This document shows, piece after piece, positions 21,725 to 31,818 of a stretch of 64,000 bases of DNA (positions are counted from its first letter, which is position 1; every line of letters starts with the position of its first letter). The position numbers and the translations under genes are program-made. Below the pieces are notes generated by a model that saw nothing but the letters and a program-made list of their open reading frames with translations, ran no database searches and had not been told where the DNA came from. Origin of the DNA: Caecitellus pseudoparvulus (lineage: Eukaryota > Bigyra: Bicosoecida). The stretch covers positions 1 through 64,000 of the forward strand of contig CBFFRQ010000032.1 in assembly GCA_965644315.1 (NCBI GenBank), given 5' to 3'.

Positions 21725-21986
21725 TCTGGCTCAGCCGACTGAGCCGAGAGGGCGCGGGAGGGACAGTTCAGCACGTATGGGCGGGCGCGGGCGCGCCCTA
21801 GCAAGCGGCGGCTTATACAACGGACGTATGTCCGTGATGGCTGCAGACCCACGAGAGTGGGAGCCGCTGTGGTGCCTACTACAGTGCATTCGTGTGCTGT
21901 GGTACGCAAGGCACCACGAGTGATGCCCAAGCTGTACCGTGCAAGAGTGTGCGGAGGCAAGTTGCAATGCATTGAGTGAGCTAACC
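21725..21986 (+). mobile_element. LINE family-2-like 3' fragment at the stack base
   Basis: The first ~30 bp, a TCTGGCTCAGCC palindrome-like start, are not matched elsewhere in the window. The rest carries the double hairpin (21783-21835), GGAGCCGCTGTGGTGCCTAC, GATGCCCAAGCTGTACCGTGC and GCAATGCATTGAGTGAGCTAACC, as in the 3' end at 14440-14662. At 21987 it abuts sequence that reads as a host gene on the minus strand. It is the most internal element of the stack and therefore probably the first to have been added. Confidence 0.75.
21783..21835 (+). other. Conserved double hairpin, basal fragment
   Basis: GGGCGC-GGGC-GCGCCC (21783-21798) and ACGGAC-GTAT-GTCCGT (21820-21835) are 21 nt apart, with linker TAGCAAGCGGCGGC. 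This is the third independent version of the LINE 3' structure, with stems that differ but still pair. Confidence 0.6.
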
Positions 21987-22892
21987 GCCCAGCAGTGAGC
22001 AAGTACTTCGGGTCGTAGTCGCCGGTGGCTGGGTCCAGGAGGGGCCAGTGCGCTGTGAAGTTGTTCAGGCGCCCTGGCAGCAGCTTTGCAGTGATGTGCT
22101 TGGCCGACTTCAGCCACTCCGTTGTGGCGCCTAACGGCTCGGCATCAAGGTGGGTCAGTCGCCACGGCACGATGGACTTCGATGCAGTCTGCACGAAAAG
22201 GGCTGGCTCTTCCCCAGTGGAATACCGCTTCGTGCTTTGGACGAGCGTTCGAGCATCCATGAAGCACCTGCCGTCCTTTCCTGTCATCGAAATGTCCAGC
22301 TTCTCCAGCCTGACGGGAACGGGCTCGTACCCTTCGCCAGGCGGCACGCTCATCTCACCCGAAAATCCTGGCAGGTCGCTTTCGCCTGAGTCCGCAACAT
22401 CCGCGGCCGAACCCTGCACTTCCACAGGGGCGAAGTCGCCCTCCACACGGTCGTTGGAGATGTCCCACACACAGACACCGACCTTCTCAATGTCCACCAA
22501 AGCCACTGACCGCGCCTCGTACGTCTCTCGTTCAGCACGGCACAGAGACTTGACTGCTTCGCCCTCTGTCTGCACGCCATGGCCCAGCTCTTGGATGTAC
22601 TGCAAGCCGGCATACACCTGCCGCACACACACAGAGCCTCGGGAGTCGCCTGTCACGAGACGCAAGCAGGCATACCCTCATCTGAAGACGAGTTCCGGAT
22701 GAAGGCGGCGGCGATGATGCCTCCCAGGGTGGCCACAGACGATATCGGGTGTGGCACAACAAGGTGTGGCACGATGCTGCCACCGCAGCGCTCATCGACT
22801 GCCCTTGATGTTGCAATGCCGTGAATGTCGAACAAAGCCGTGTTGAAGTCAATGGCTTGACATAAAGCCCGCAGGCGCTCAGGCGCCTCCAC
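21987..22892 (-). pseudogene. Unknown gene, 3' end lost at the LINE/telomere junction
   Basis: The minus strand from ~22892 reads as protein: EAPERLRALCQAIDF...HGIATSRAVDERC...SSSDEG, then VYAGLQYIQELGHG...VSVPPGEGYEPVPVRLEKL...LLDPATGDYDPKYLLTAG. At 21987 it runs directly into retrotransposon sequence. The two parts are in different frames. They join if a 26-nt GT...AG stretch (about 22647-22672) is removed as an intron; otherwise there is a frameshift. Upstream, an AG acceptor near 22895 suggests a further 5' exon. I do not recognise the family. The stop and C-terminus are missing, consistent with a chromosome break healed by telomere or LINE addition. Confidence 0.5.
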
Positions 22893-24079
22893 TTCCTACA
22901 CAGGCACATTCATGAAATCCCAACGCCAACACCTCTCCCACAGCGCCCTCACATTCACGGCGGTATGCAAGGCGGAGGAAGCAGCTTATACCAGCATGCA
23001 TCCTGTCATGAGCATGCAGCGGTAAATCCATCGCTCTACCATATCCCCCTTGCATACCAAGCCAACACCACTGCCCTTGCGAGCCACCTCCACCGACAGG
23101 GGCGAACTTCCCACCCGCTGCAGCGGGACCAGGAAGAGCCCCAGCCTTCATGCCTCGCAACAGACAGTATCTCTCAAGTATTTATGTGTCAAGCATGGCA
23201 GGCGTCCCAACCTCGCGCCACCCTCACTTGAATCGCCACCGCGAAGAATGACTAACACAACCGATTTCCGCAGCGCCGTTTGCCGCACTGCGCAGCCCCC
23301 TGGCTGCCTATCGCTGAGTGGTGGCTAGCAAGTAAACCTTGACACAATGAAGATTGAAGGAAGGCTTGATTCTGGCCACCCTTCCATCCTATTCCTGCGC
23401 TTCAACCACTGCCAAGCCGCTGAAGCCCTTTCGCTGGTTCATCACAACTGCAGCGTCAGCTGTAGAAATGCACTGCCCACAAATACATGGTTGATCAAGA
23501 GCAAAGATAGCTATTAAAGGCAATCAACGCCCCAGAATATTTGACCAACTCCTGACATGTTGCCTGGTAAAGTGTTTTGGCGGCTCAGCCTCTGTCCTGA
23601 GCGAGGTGGACTGGAAGAGAGGAGCAAGTTCGAGGTGGGACAGAAGTGAGGAATGCGTCTGGTTTCCATTTTTCTGGATATTCCACTCATTTCGAACGAA
23701 GAGGCTTGGCGTACTAATTGCTGGATGATCTGAGTTGCATTCTTCCGTGCGAGACCACTGTAGCGAAGTGACTTGCCTGGTCGGGAGCTTAGGAAACTTC
23801 GAGCAGAGTGTCTTCCACAAATGATCTGATGTGGTGCTTTCTGTTCTTGTGCCGGGGCTCATGGCGAAGGCCTGATTCCACGTTCCGCCAAGTACGATGG
23901 TCTGCCAACCGTGAATAGGTTCGCGGCTCGTCAAGTTGCGGCTGCCCACGAACCATCATGCGCGTACGTCAACCGTTGACCTTGTTTCACTCAGCGACAT
24001 TTCTCCCAGCACCATTGTGTTAGTGAACACGTTTTTGTCTCAGTCTAGTCTCTGACACAACCAAGCGATGGGCATTGTC
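22893..24079. other. Gene-poor gap with no supported gene
   Basis: This stretch of about 1.2 kb has lower GC than its surroundings from ~23330. A 141-codon minus-strand frame (23524-23949) is open but has no recognisable motif and unconvincing composition. CCGATTTCCGCAG at 23261-23273 is one of the recurring promoter-like motifs. The region 22900-23160 may hold a 5' exon of the broken gene (minus-strand RRECEGAVGEVLALGFHE), not provable here. Confidence 0.4.
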
Positions 24080-27000
24080 TTACTCAGCAGACGAGTACAG
24101 GAAAGGGGAAGACAGCTCCTCAATCATAGGCACGCTTTTTGACGGTCTTAACATGGAAGGGGGCAGGTAGTTCTGTCCGAAGACACCAAAGAAGCCTGGA
24201 ATGTCAGCTTGGTCTAGTGTGTGACTGTCCTTGTCTTGTGCCTTGGGTGTGCAATACACGAAGAAGAGGTCAACGTGTTCCGTACCAGTGATACGTTTCG
24301 TGAGGGGAATCGGAGACTTGTCAATGATGCCATCTTTCTGCGCGTCTGCTTCGGCAACCTGCTCTGCTTCAACGACCATGTCATCAGAATGCTCGGTATC
24401 AGAATCTGCACTCAAGGGGTCCACAGACATGCCTGCATGGCTCTCATCCTCAGCTTCCCGAGTCCCAGACGCACCTTCTGTCACATCATCCTCATCGGCC
24501 CCAACACTGGCAACCTCCGCGCTCGGATCCACCTTTCGTGGTGCAGGCACTCTGGGCTCATCAGGGAGTACGCTCAGTCGCTTCGAAATCATCTCCTCGA
24601 GTTCTTTCCGAGGGGCCTCTTCGAGCAAAGCCGGTGACATGACGAGCTTGGAAAACTTGCCATCGCTGCACTCGACTTTGGCATTGAGGTCAATGGGGAT
24701 GCCAAAACTCCACAAAATCGAATTCGCCATGCTCGTTTTCTTCTCGGCTGGTTCTTTCTCGGAGTACCTGAACTTCACTTCAAAACCCTTGAGTTCAGTG
24801 AAGTACTTCATATTGAAAGCAAGGCTGGCGATGTCTTTCAAAGTTGGTGGGATCTCCACTTCTTCACTGTCCTCGGGGCTTGTACCGGCAAAGTTCAGGC
24901 TGGACGGCGTCTTATTCGCGCCGTGGACCTTAAGAGACGATATTGTGGTTTCGATGAAGGCCACCTGGAGGTTGGCCTTGCCGCCCTCCTCTGCGAGAGG
25001 GCGCCTAAATACAACGAAGTCCACTGTCGGGAAAGAGTGAGGCGTGCGCACAACGTGCACTTTTCCAGGAGCAAGGGTTTGTACTTCCCGCACATCGGCG
25101 AGGGACAGGCCCGCGCCGGTTGCGTCAGAAAGAACCTTTGCCTCTGGGAGTCGTGCAGCATCTCTCATGAAAGAGTGCCTCAGAAGCATCTTGAACGGTT
25201 TCTCACTTGGCATTCCTGAAAGAGGTGTGTACTTGGACCCAAACAAGCCCATTTCAAGCAATGTTGTCACGGTGTCCTCAAACTGTTCGCCAGTGCCGAT
25301 GTGACCAGCTTGAGACAGTAGCCTTTTCCAGGCATTCTTCCTCTTCGGGTCGGTGCCCTTTATGGCATGGGTGTGGCATTTGAAGAGCGCTTGCATGTAC
25401 GCATGCCGTGCAATGTGTGACGAAAACTTGGAATTGGTACTCAAGCTGAGTTCGTCTGGGTTGGTTCTGGAGAGAATGGAGAGTGCGGCCAAGGAATGGT
25501 CCAAGAAGATGGATGTGCCATCTGCTTGCTTGGCAATCTCGTCGCTTGTTGCTTCACCCAGGCGCTTCTCACACTTTGACTCTAGAAGACGTAGAGTGTG
25601 CAACCACCCTTTCCCCAATACTTTCCTAAACCACGCCACGTTCTTCTTCGAGGGTGTGGCTTCCTCAGACATATTGACCACCACACGCAAATCCCGAGGA
25701 ACAACTCCCAAGGACACTATCACGTTCCACAATTCTTCTCTCAGCTCGTCGTCGCTCAGCAACTGCACCACTGCGTGAGGAAGCTGAAGAGATACGTCTT
25801 CACCACGCCCCACACCCTCCACTTCACCCTCATCTTTCTTGCCACGTATGTTCAAGGGGTCGTCAGAGGCTTGCGGCCCCATCATCAGTTGGAAAGCGAG
25901 CCTCGCACTGTAGCGTTCCAGCTCGTAGAAGGGGTGAGACAAGTCCTTCGATGACTGAATGTCGAATGTCTCTTGCACCCCCTTCAGTTCGTTCTTCTTC
26001 AACTGGGAAGCGTGAAAGTCAGGGGAGAAGGCAAAAATTTTGCCTGAGGTTTTTTTCCAGCTAAACAGGCTCCTCAATTGCTCCCACCACTCAGCAGGCT
26101 CCTTCAAGATCTTCTTGTCTGTAAACATTTTCTGGAGGCGGTTTGCTTCGTCGATAATCAGGGCGCCGAACGGGCCTTTTACACCTTTCTTTTCCTTCGT
26201 GACCCCTTGATTGAAGAGTGTTTCGGAAGACAAGAACATGCTCTTCAGGGCTTCATGCGCATCAGACCCGTACATGTCAATTGCAGCCATGTCACGGAAG
26301 AGTTTGGGGGTGCAAATACTGTCTCCGCATGACATGGAGAGACCACCTTGCATGAGTTGGTTGGGGAGTTCACTGAAACGAGTGGATCCGGGAGCAAACA
26401 CTTCAGACCCTGGCAGATACATGACATTGCCCCCAGCTCCGACGCTGAAGACCAATGCGAGGGTCCTGAGAGTTGCTGACTTCCCAGTCCCGTGCACTGC
26501 GGTGGTCATCACACCAAGCCTGCTCGATTCTCTCGCACGGATTGTTTTCTTGAACAGCTTTGACCGCCCACGAGTGAGCACGAATGTGGTCATTTGCAAC
26601 TTGTGCGTTGGCCATTTTGATTTTTCCACATCATGGAACCCGTGCACTGCAGGCCGCAAACCATGTAGGGTCAGATCGTTCACTGGCTTCTGAATCAACC
26701 CAGTCTTATCATCGGTGAAGAGAAACGGCTGATCCTCCCAAATCGGCAACCGAAGCACCACACCCTCCAAAATATTCTCCACGAAAATGGGATGGCAGCC
26801 GGTGGACCACTTGATGCCTTCTTCATCATTCAGCTTGTCCGCTGCCCATCCTTCCTCCAGAGCGCGCAAAACGCCCCAACTAGATCCGTCCCCTTTGTTG
26901 ACAGCGTCCCCTGCATCAAGAAGCCAGCCAAAGTTCGCATCTAGGATGCTACTGTGGGTTTCGCCCGAGTTGAGTACGGTCTTCATGAAATCTTGATCAG

Positions 27001-28287
27001 TGACGCCCACGCTCTCAAGTTGCGCCTTGGCTGCAGCCTCCTCTCTCCTTGCCCTCAGCAGCATTGAGCGAAAAGGGACACCGAAGTTTACCACATCTCC
27101 TTCTCGAGTCCTTTCGTTGAACCAAGCCGAACGAATTGCCTTTTCGAGCTTCTTCTCAAGGTTCCTCGCCAAAGAGTGTGGAAAATCTTCCGGAATCACT
27201 CTTGAACTCAGGCCTGCGGCATCTTCTTGTGCCAGAGCAGCGACAGACAAGTCGCTGAGCTGGCCGATCACACTGAGCCCGTGTTCCGGATTTGACGTTA
27301 CCAAACAAACTCGAATGGTGTCTACAACTCCACAGCCTTTGAGAATGCCCCACAATTCAGGACCGGCATTGACCTGTGCAAAGGTACAGGAGACGCCAAA
27401 GTACAACGACTTCAGCTAAGGGGTGTATCAAGCACGCAACTCACTTCGCACGCTTTTAAAGCACTCTTTGTTTCTGCAATTTTAGTCAGCTTCTCCCGCA
27501 CTTTCGCTTCCAGCGCCTCTTGCGTCTTCACTCGCTCAGCTTCCTCGGCTAGTCTGCGTCGCCTAAGTTCACCTTCAAGTGCTTTGTCTGCCTCGATTAG
27601 CTCCGTGAAATGCTCCTTTGCTTCGGCCAGAAACTGTGGCAGATCTTCGGCCCAAACCTTTGAGCTGGAAACCGCCAACTTGGCAACGAAACCTTCGAGG
27701 TGTTGGTCATCCTGATACAACTTCAGAGAAGCATTGATCGGAACAGAAAGCAAAGAGGAGAGAAGTTCAGCTTGCACGTCTATGGCATTCGCCTCCACCC
27801 GAAGACCGAGGTCGACTTGAGCAATGAAGCCGCTTGAGACGAATGCTCTCAACAGATTCGCATCAGGGGGATCCTGAGAAGGCGAATCCAAGTGCAGGGT
27901 GAAGCGCCTCGCACAGGCGCACCTCAAGGGCAAGCTACGTACCTCCAGCTTCTCGAGGGCAGCAAGAGCCAACTTGGCAACCCGTCCTTGTGGGTTCAGA
28001 CCATCAAAAGCCTTCAGCAGCTTCTTTTGATGGCTCTCCTCCATCACAGTCCACCATTTTGTGTTCGGAAGCACTTCACTGGCCTTTCGAGGCTCCGCCG
28101 CCGCAGCACCAGCTACAGACGAAGCATGGCGCAGCAGGCTGGGTGCCTGGGGCGGCTTGGGTGCGCGCGGAGGAGGCCAGAGTACTGAAGCAGCAGCAAA
28201 TTCCGCCCCAACACCGCGCAACGCCAACACAGGCCGCACTGACGCCCCCACAGCACGAAACAAGGTCGATGCAGCCTTCGAGCTCAT
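24080..28287 (-). CDS. Crinkler/RHS-type P-loop NTPase with C-terminal nuclease-like domain
   Basis: This is a two-exon gene. The ATG is at 28287, exon 1 is 28287-27445 (281 codons), and exon 2 is 27415-24080, or 27373-24080 if the acceptor CAG is used. The proposed intron is 29 or 71 nt; both are GT-AG and keep the frame. Product is ~1380-1390 aa. The N-terminus (SSKAASTLFRAVGASVRPVLALR) looks like a mitochondrial presequence. A charged helical stretch (~230-281) precedes the NTPase: Walker A HGTGKSATL (~residue 585) and Walker B ALIIDEAN (~residue 700). Near the C-terminus FPTVDFVVF...LQVAFIETTIS resembles the D...(E/Q)xT core of the restriction-endonuclease-like domain of Crinkler and trypanosome RHS proteins. 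An acidic stretch (EDDVTEG...) follows. The family assignment rests on architecture, not on a search. A TTTCCGCAC motif lies ~62 bp upstream. Confidence 0.6.
27416..27444 (-). other. Candidate very short intron (29 nt; alternative 71 nt)
   Basis: It starts GTGAGTTGCG and ends CCCCTTAG, and removing it joins two long frames (…KACE | LKSLYFGV…). The alternative acceptor TTTGCACAG at 27374 gives a 71-nt intron and also keeps the frame. Unspliced, the reading frame stops at TGA at 27412-27414. RNA reads would decide. Confidence 0.5.
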
Positions 28288-28968
28288 AGCGCCTTGCTTA
28301 GGAGTGCAGTTGCTGCAGGTGCGCGCTGACTACTCAAGGCTGCGCTGGTGCGGAAATGTGCGCAAGTCTGCACAACGCAGAGCTGCACGAAGCTCCGAGG
28401 TGAGGCAAGCTTGAACACAAACTGTCGGATGAACACCACACACTCCACACCAGGGCGTGTTCATAGGGCTGTGATGTTTTTGTCTTCTGCGTACCGTCGT
28501 GCAGCTTCGGCGAAGCACACGAAAGCTGTTTTTAGAGATACGCGAATGATGCAAAAATATGTCACACGCTGCTGAAACGGGAGTGTCACACACAAAATGA
28601 AGACAGGAGCTCGCAGTGCCTGGACTTGCAGACAAATCTGACAATACACTCAATGAAGTTCTAGAAATCACTGTCCTGTGGCCCGCTCCTGCCACCTACC
28701 GTACAGAGCGAAAGTCGGATCGCATCTCACCGCCCGTCAGAGCGACCCAGTGGCAAACAGCACTGAGGCCATCCACGAATCCATCAATATGATGTGCAAA
28801 GTCTTTCAAGTGTGACCTTCAACAGTCACTACAATGTGCAGCTAGCCTTCGTGCCACGCGCTGTGGGCTTCCCGCAAGCAAGGTGTACCTCGGCGCGCCC
28901 AGATTCCCAGGCAAGCTGTGTGAATTCAGCACGATCACCAGACCACAACTCAACAGAATCTGCCTCCT
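28288..28968. other. Intergenic gap, divergent start side of RHS-like gene
   Basis: No convincing gene is seen in these ~680 bp. GTGCGGAAATGTGCG at 28349-28363, read on the minus strand, gives CGCACATTTCCGCAC about 62 bp upstream of the RHS-like start codon. The 28430-28680 part is comparatively AT-rich. Confidence 0.4.
28349..28363 (-). promoter_or_regulatory. Promoter-like motif upstream of RHS-like gene
   Basis: On the gene strand the sequence is CGCACATTTCCGCAC, sharing ATTTCCGCAC with the other copies, ~62 bp before the ATG and in sense orientation. Confidence 0.4.
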
Positions 28969-31818
28969 TCATGAAACAGTTGTTGGAGACATCCGAGTTT
29001 TCTGGGCGCATGCAGCGCTTGCGATGCCTGACTGGGCGTCCCAAGGCGCGTCAGCTGTGAAGGTGGGGCCTGTGGCCTGCGTGAACGCCGCAGCGACCAG
29101 AGACCCCTCGTTCAGCTGGGTGCCTTGGGCTGGCACGAATGCCAGCTGCCCTTCCACGGCAGAGGGTGCTCCTCCAAGGACAGACGCGGCAAGAGAGTGC
29201 AGCACACGGGCCAGAGCCCGCTGGTTGTGCACTGTGCCCTGCCAAACGCCATCTGCATCCAGGGTGCTGCTCGCCGCCAGCGCCATGGACAGCGGCTGCT
29301 GCACTGGCGCACTCCAAGCTGCATCCACAGTCACACCCACGTTGGAGGCGACATTCGTCCAGCCGTCACTGGACTGCACGTGGAGGTTGGGAAACACCTG
29401 TGAGCCACTGGCGAGGTGCAGGCCAGCCACCAGCAGCTCGCCTTGCAGGGCCTGCAGCTGGTCCAGCGGAACTGGCCGTGTGCCTCGCAAGTCTCGCAAG
29501 CCTGGCTGGGAGCCAAGGGAGGTCTGCACAGAGTGCACAGGAGCCTGAGAAGCCACAGACCACTGCACAGCCACGGCAGTTGTGTTCTGCTGGAAGCAGC
29601 ACAGCTCACCTGCACTGTCTCCGGCAGTCAGCGGCACAGGTGCAATGGAGCCTGAGAAGGCGGCCTCTTGCCCGATGAAAATGCTCCCACTGCTCGTGCT
29701 GGCAACGTTCCCAGCGCTGTCCGTCGCCCTCACCGACAGGATCAACGTTTCCTGCCCGCCGCCCAGGGGCAAGAACAGAGTTGTGGCGGAGATGGTGGCG
29801 TTCGTGTCCAGCACAGCTGCAGGCGGGAGCAGCGACACCTCTTGTGCTGTGCCCAGGGCAGTCCACGGCAGCACTGCAGCTCCAGACGAAGCATTCACAA
29901 CAGACACCTCGTACGTCAGGGAGCCTGCAGTCGCCACAGAGTCGTGCCACCGCCAACAGGCGTGCACTGGTGTTCCGACTGGCAGGAATATGTTCTCAGC
30001 AGGCGGAGTGGACCCTACATGCCCCCTGCAGGCAGCAGACCCTGACAGCCAAGTGGGCACAGGTGCTGCCGTGTCCACCACGATGTCGTCTGTGAAGGCG
30101 TACGTCTGCAGGCCAGCGGCGCTGGTCAACACGACCGTTCCGTACAGCACGTCGCCCTGGCTCGGAGCAGAGCCGGGCACAGCAGAACACGTGCCTGAGG
30201 CCAAGCCAGGCAGCGCATGCACGACTGCCTGGGACGCTGGCACGACGTCCTCCGCACCAGGGCTGGTGCCCCACATGCATTGCACGTGCTCCAGGCCAGA
30301 TTCGGCATCCGCTGCGCCCTCCCATGCCAGCGCCAGGAAGTCTGCAGATGCCGTGGCTGCCGCGTCAAAATATGCAGCCAGCTCATCGCTATCCAGGGGC
30401 GCCCGCAGCGAATCCCACACCTGCAACAGGGTGGGTCCATTGGCGTCCACGGCAGCCGTGCGAGCGGTGCTGGTGGTGTACTCGCCAGCGCCATTTGCGA
30501 CAGTAAGGGATAAGTAGGCTCGCTGCCCGTGCACAATGTTGGAGGCCAGGAATGTGTTCAGGGAGTCCAGAGGCACAGCGGCAGGGGGAGCGAGCTGTGT
30601 GCCGCCTTGGGAAGTGCCAGCTGAAACGACCACCACAGCCAGGCCGCTCTCGGCATCTGCAGCGGCATCAAACGTCAGTGCAAAGGCGCCTGCTGCGCCA
30701 GACATGGAGGGCGCGCAAGGAGTGCACTCAGTGATTGAGGCGCCGTGAGTGGCCTTGTACGTGCCCAGGGGGCATGGGGCACAGGCACCACTGGCCGCCT
30801 CTCGGTAGGTGCCTGGGGCACACTGCAGGGTTGGGGCATCTGAAGACACTGGCGGGCTGGGGACGATAATCCCAGTGGCACCCGAGCTGCAGGCGTCACA
30901 GAGGGCGGGGTCGTTGCCCAGCACTTGCTTGCAGGCGGGCACGGCGCAGGGTTGGCAAGACTTGCTCGTCGCGTTCAGCACGAAGCCCGGCTCACGCTGG
31001 CACACTCCTCCACCGTGCGTGAAGTCGGGCACAAATGCAGCATTGTGGTCGGCACAGACACACGTGCTGCGCCCCGCAGGATCCCCGATCCCGAACGCCG
31101 TCAGCAGCAGGGTCTGTGCACTCGTGCCAGCCAGGGAAAGCAGCGTCTCGTCACATGCAAAGCCATCCGAGGAGGCGATGCTGGCGTGCCCCGCCATGTT
31201 CGTGGCGCGCACATTGGTGAATACGGTGCTACCAGGTGTCAACGCCAGACCTGTCGCTGCCCACGCCGTGCGCAGTGCCACGACTGTCCAGGGCATGACG
31301 TCATCCAGCCCTGCCGCGCTGCCCAGCGCAACCTCGTACGCTGCGATGCCAGAGGGGTCCACGAAAAAGTCCCAGTTCGCAGCCACCTGACTGCAGTCAG
31401 CAAAAGAGTCCACGTCGCCGCCCATTCGAGCGCCATCGCGCACGATACCGGCAGTGGGCCCACTTGTGACCAAGGGTACAGGGCGCCCCACTGCTCGGCG
31501 TGCCGGGGCTGCAGCGTTGGTCGCCTTGACGCTGCAGGCCAAGAAACGGCCTTCGGGGAGGGGGCTCGGCACCCCATCGCTCCCGGGGTTGAAGGTGGCT
31601 TGGCCCTCACCTGGTCCCAGGGACAGCACATTGGACAGCGGCACGATGGAGCCGGTCCCGCCCGCCGTCACCTCCACCAGCTCCACTTCAATGCTCACCA
31701 CTGGTGCCTGGGCGTCTTGCACGCCTGCCCATCCACACGTGACCTGCGTCGCATCGCTCAGTAGGGACAGCTTGCTGCCAGTGGCGTCCAGGAAGTGCAC
31801 ACTGTCAATGCCTACCAA
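28969..31818 (-). CDS. Cysteine-containing multi-module surface/secreted protein, 5' end missing
   Basis: A 950-codon open frame with no ATG at its start; upstream it stays open only ~20 codons to a TGA, so a 5' exon is probably unlinked here. It contains several modules with the signature W-x-ADAESGL-x-VxxxxGTSPGAEDV (for example near 30230-30310 and 30680) or DPSGIAAYEVALGSAAGLDDV. These are typical of fibronectin-like/HYR-like repeats in large extracellular proteins. In the middle is a cysteine-rich block, CAPGTYREAASGACAPCPLGTYKATHG...CTPC (~30750-30830), of the TNFR/ephrin-receptor-like GCC type, preceded by C-x2-C pairs (CQPCAVPACKQV, CDACSSG). No membrane segment is visible in the frame, which ends without an anchor. 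The fold assignments are by eye. Confidence 0.6.
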   Translation of the reverse strand: MVGIDSVHFLDATGSKLSLLSDATQVTCGWAGVQDAQAPVVSIEVELVEVTAGGTGSIVPLSNVLSLGPGEGQATFNPGSDGVPSPLPEGRFLACSVKATNAAAPARRAVGRPVPLVTSGPTAGIVRDGARMGGDVDSFADCSQVAANWDFFVDPSGIAAYEVALGSAAGLDDVMPWTVVALRTAWAATGLALTPGSTVFTNVRATNMAGHASIASSDGFACDETLLSLAGTSAQTLLLTAFGIGDPAGRSTCVCADHNAAFVPDFTHGGGVCQREPGFVLNATSKSCQPCAVPACKQVLGNDPALCDACSSGATGIIVPSPPVSSDAPTLQCAPGTYREAASGACAPCPLGTYKATHGASITECTPCAPSMSGAAGAFALTFDAAADAESGLAVVVVSAGTSQGGTQLAPPAAVPLDSLNTFLASNIVHGQRAYLSLTVANGAGEYTTSTARTAAVDANGPTLLQVWDSLRAPLDSDELAAYFDAAATASADFLALAWEGAADAESGLEHVQCMWGTSPGAEDVVPASQAVVHALPGLASGTCSAVPGSAPSQGDVLYGTVVLTSAAGLQTYAFTDDIVVDTAAPVPTWLSGSAACRGHVGSTPPAENIFLPVGTPVHACWRWHDSVATAGSLTYEVSVVNASSGAAVLPWTALGTAQEVSLLPPAAVLDTNATISATTLFLPLGGGQETLILSVRATDSAGNVASTSSGSIFIGQEAAFSGSIAPVPLTAGDSAGELCCFQQNTTAVAVQWSVASQAPVHSVQTSLGSQPGLRDLRGTRPVPLDQLQALQGELLVAGLHLASGSQVFPNLHVQSSDGWTNVASNVGVTVDAAWSAPVQQPLSMALAASSTLDADGVWQGTVHNQRALARVLHSLAASVLGGAPSAVEGQLAFVPAQGTQLNEGSLVAAAFTQATGPTFTADAPWDAQSGIASAACAQKTRMSPTTVS

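Noticed and set aside
1-21986. LTR retrotransposon or endogenous virus
   Set aside because: There are no LTRs, integrase, protease or RNase H signatures. The APE-type endonuclease with YADD RT and the 5' truncations identify non-LTR elements.
23524-23949. 141-codon minus-strand frame as a gene
   Set aside because: No motif, odd composition and no neighbouring support.
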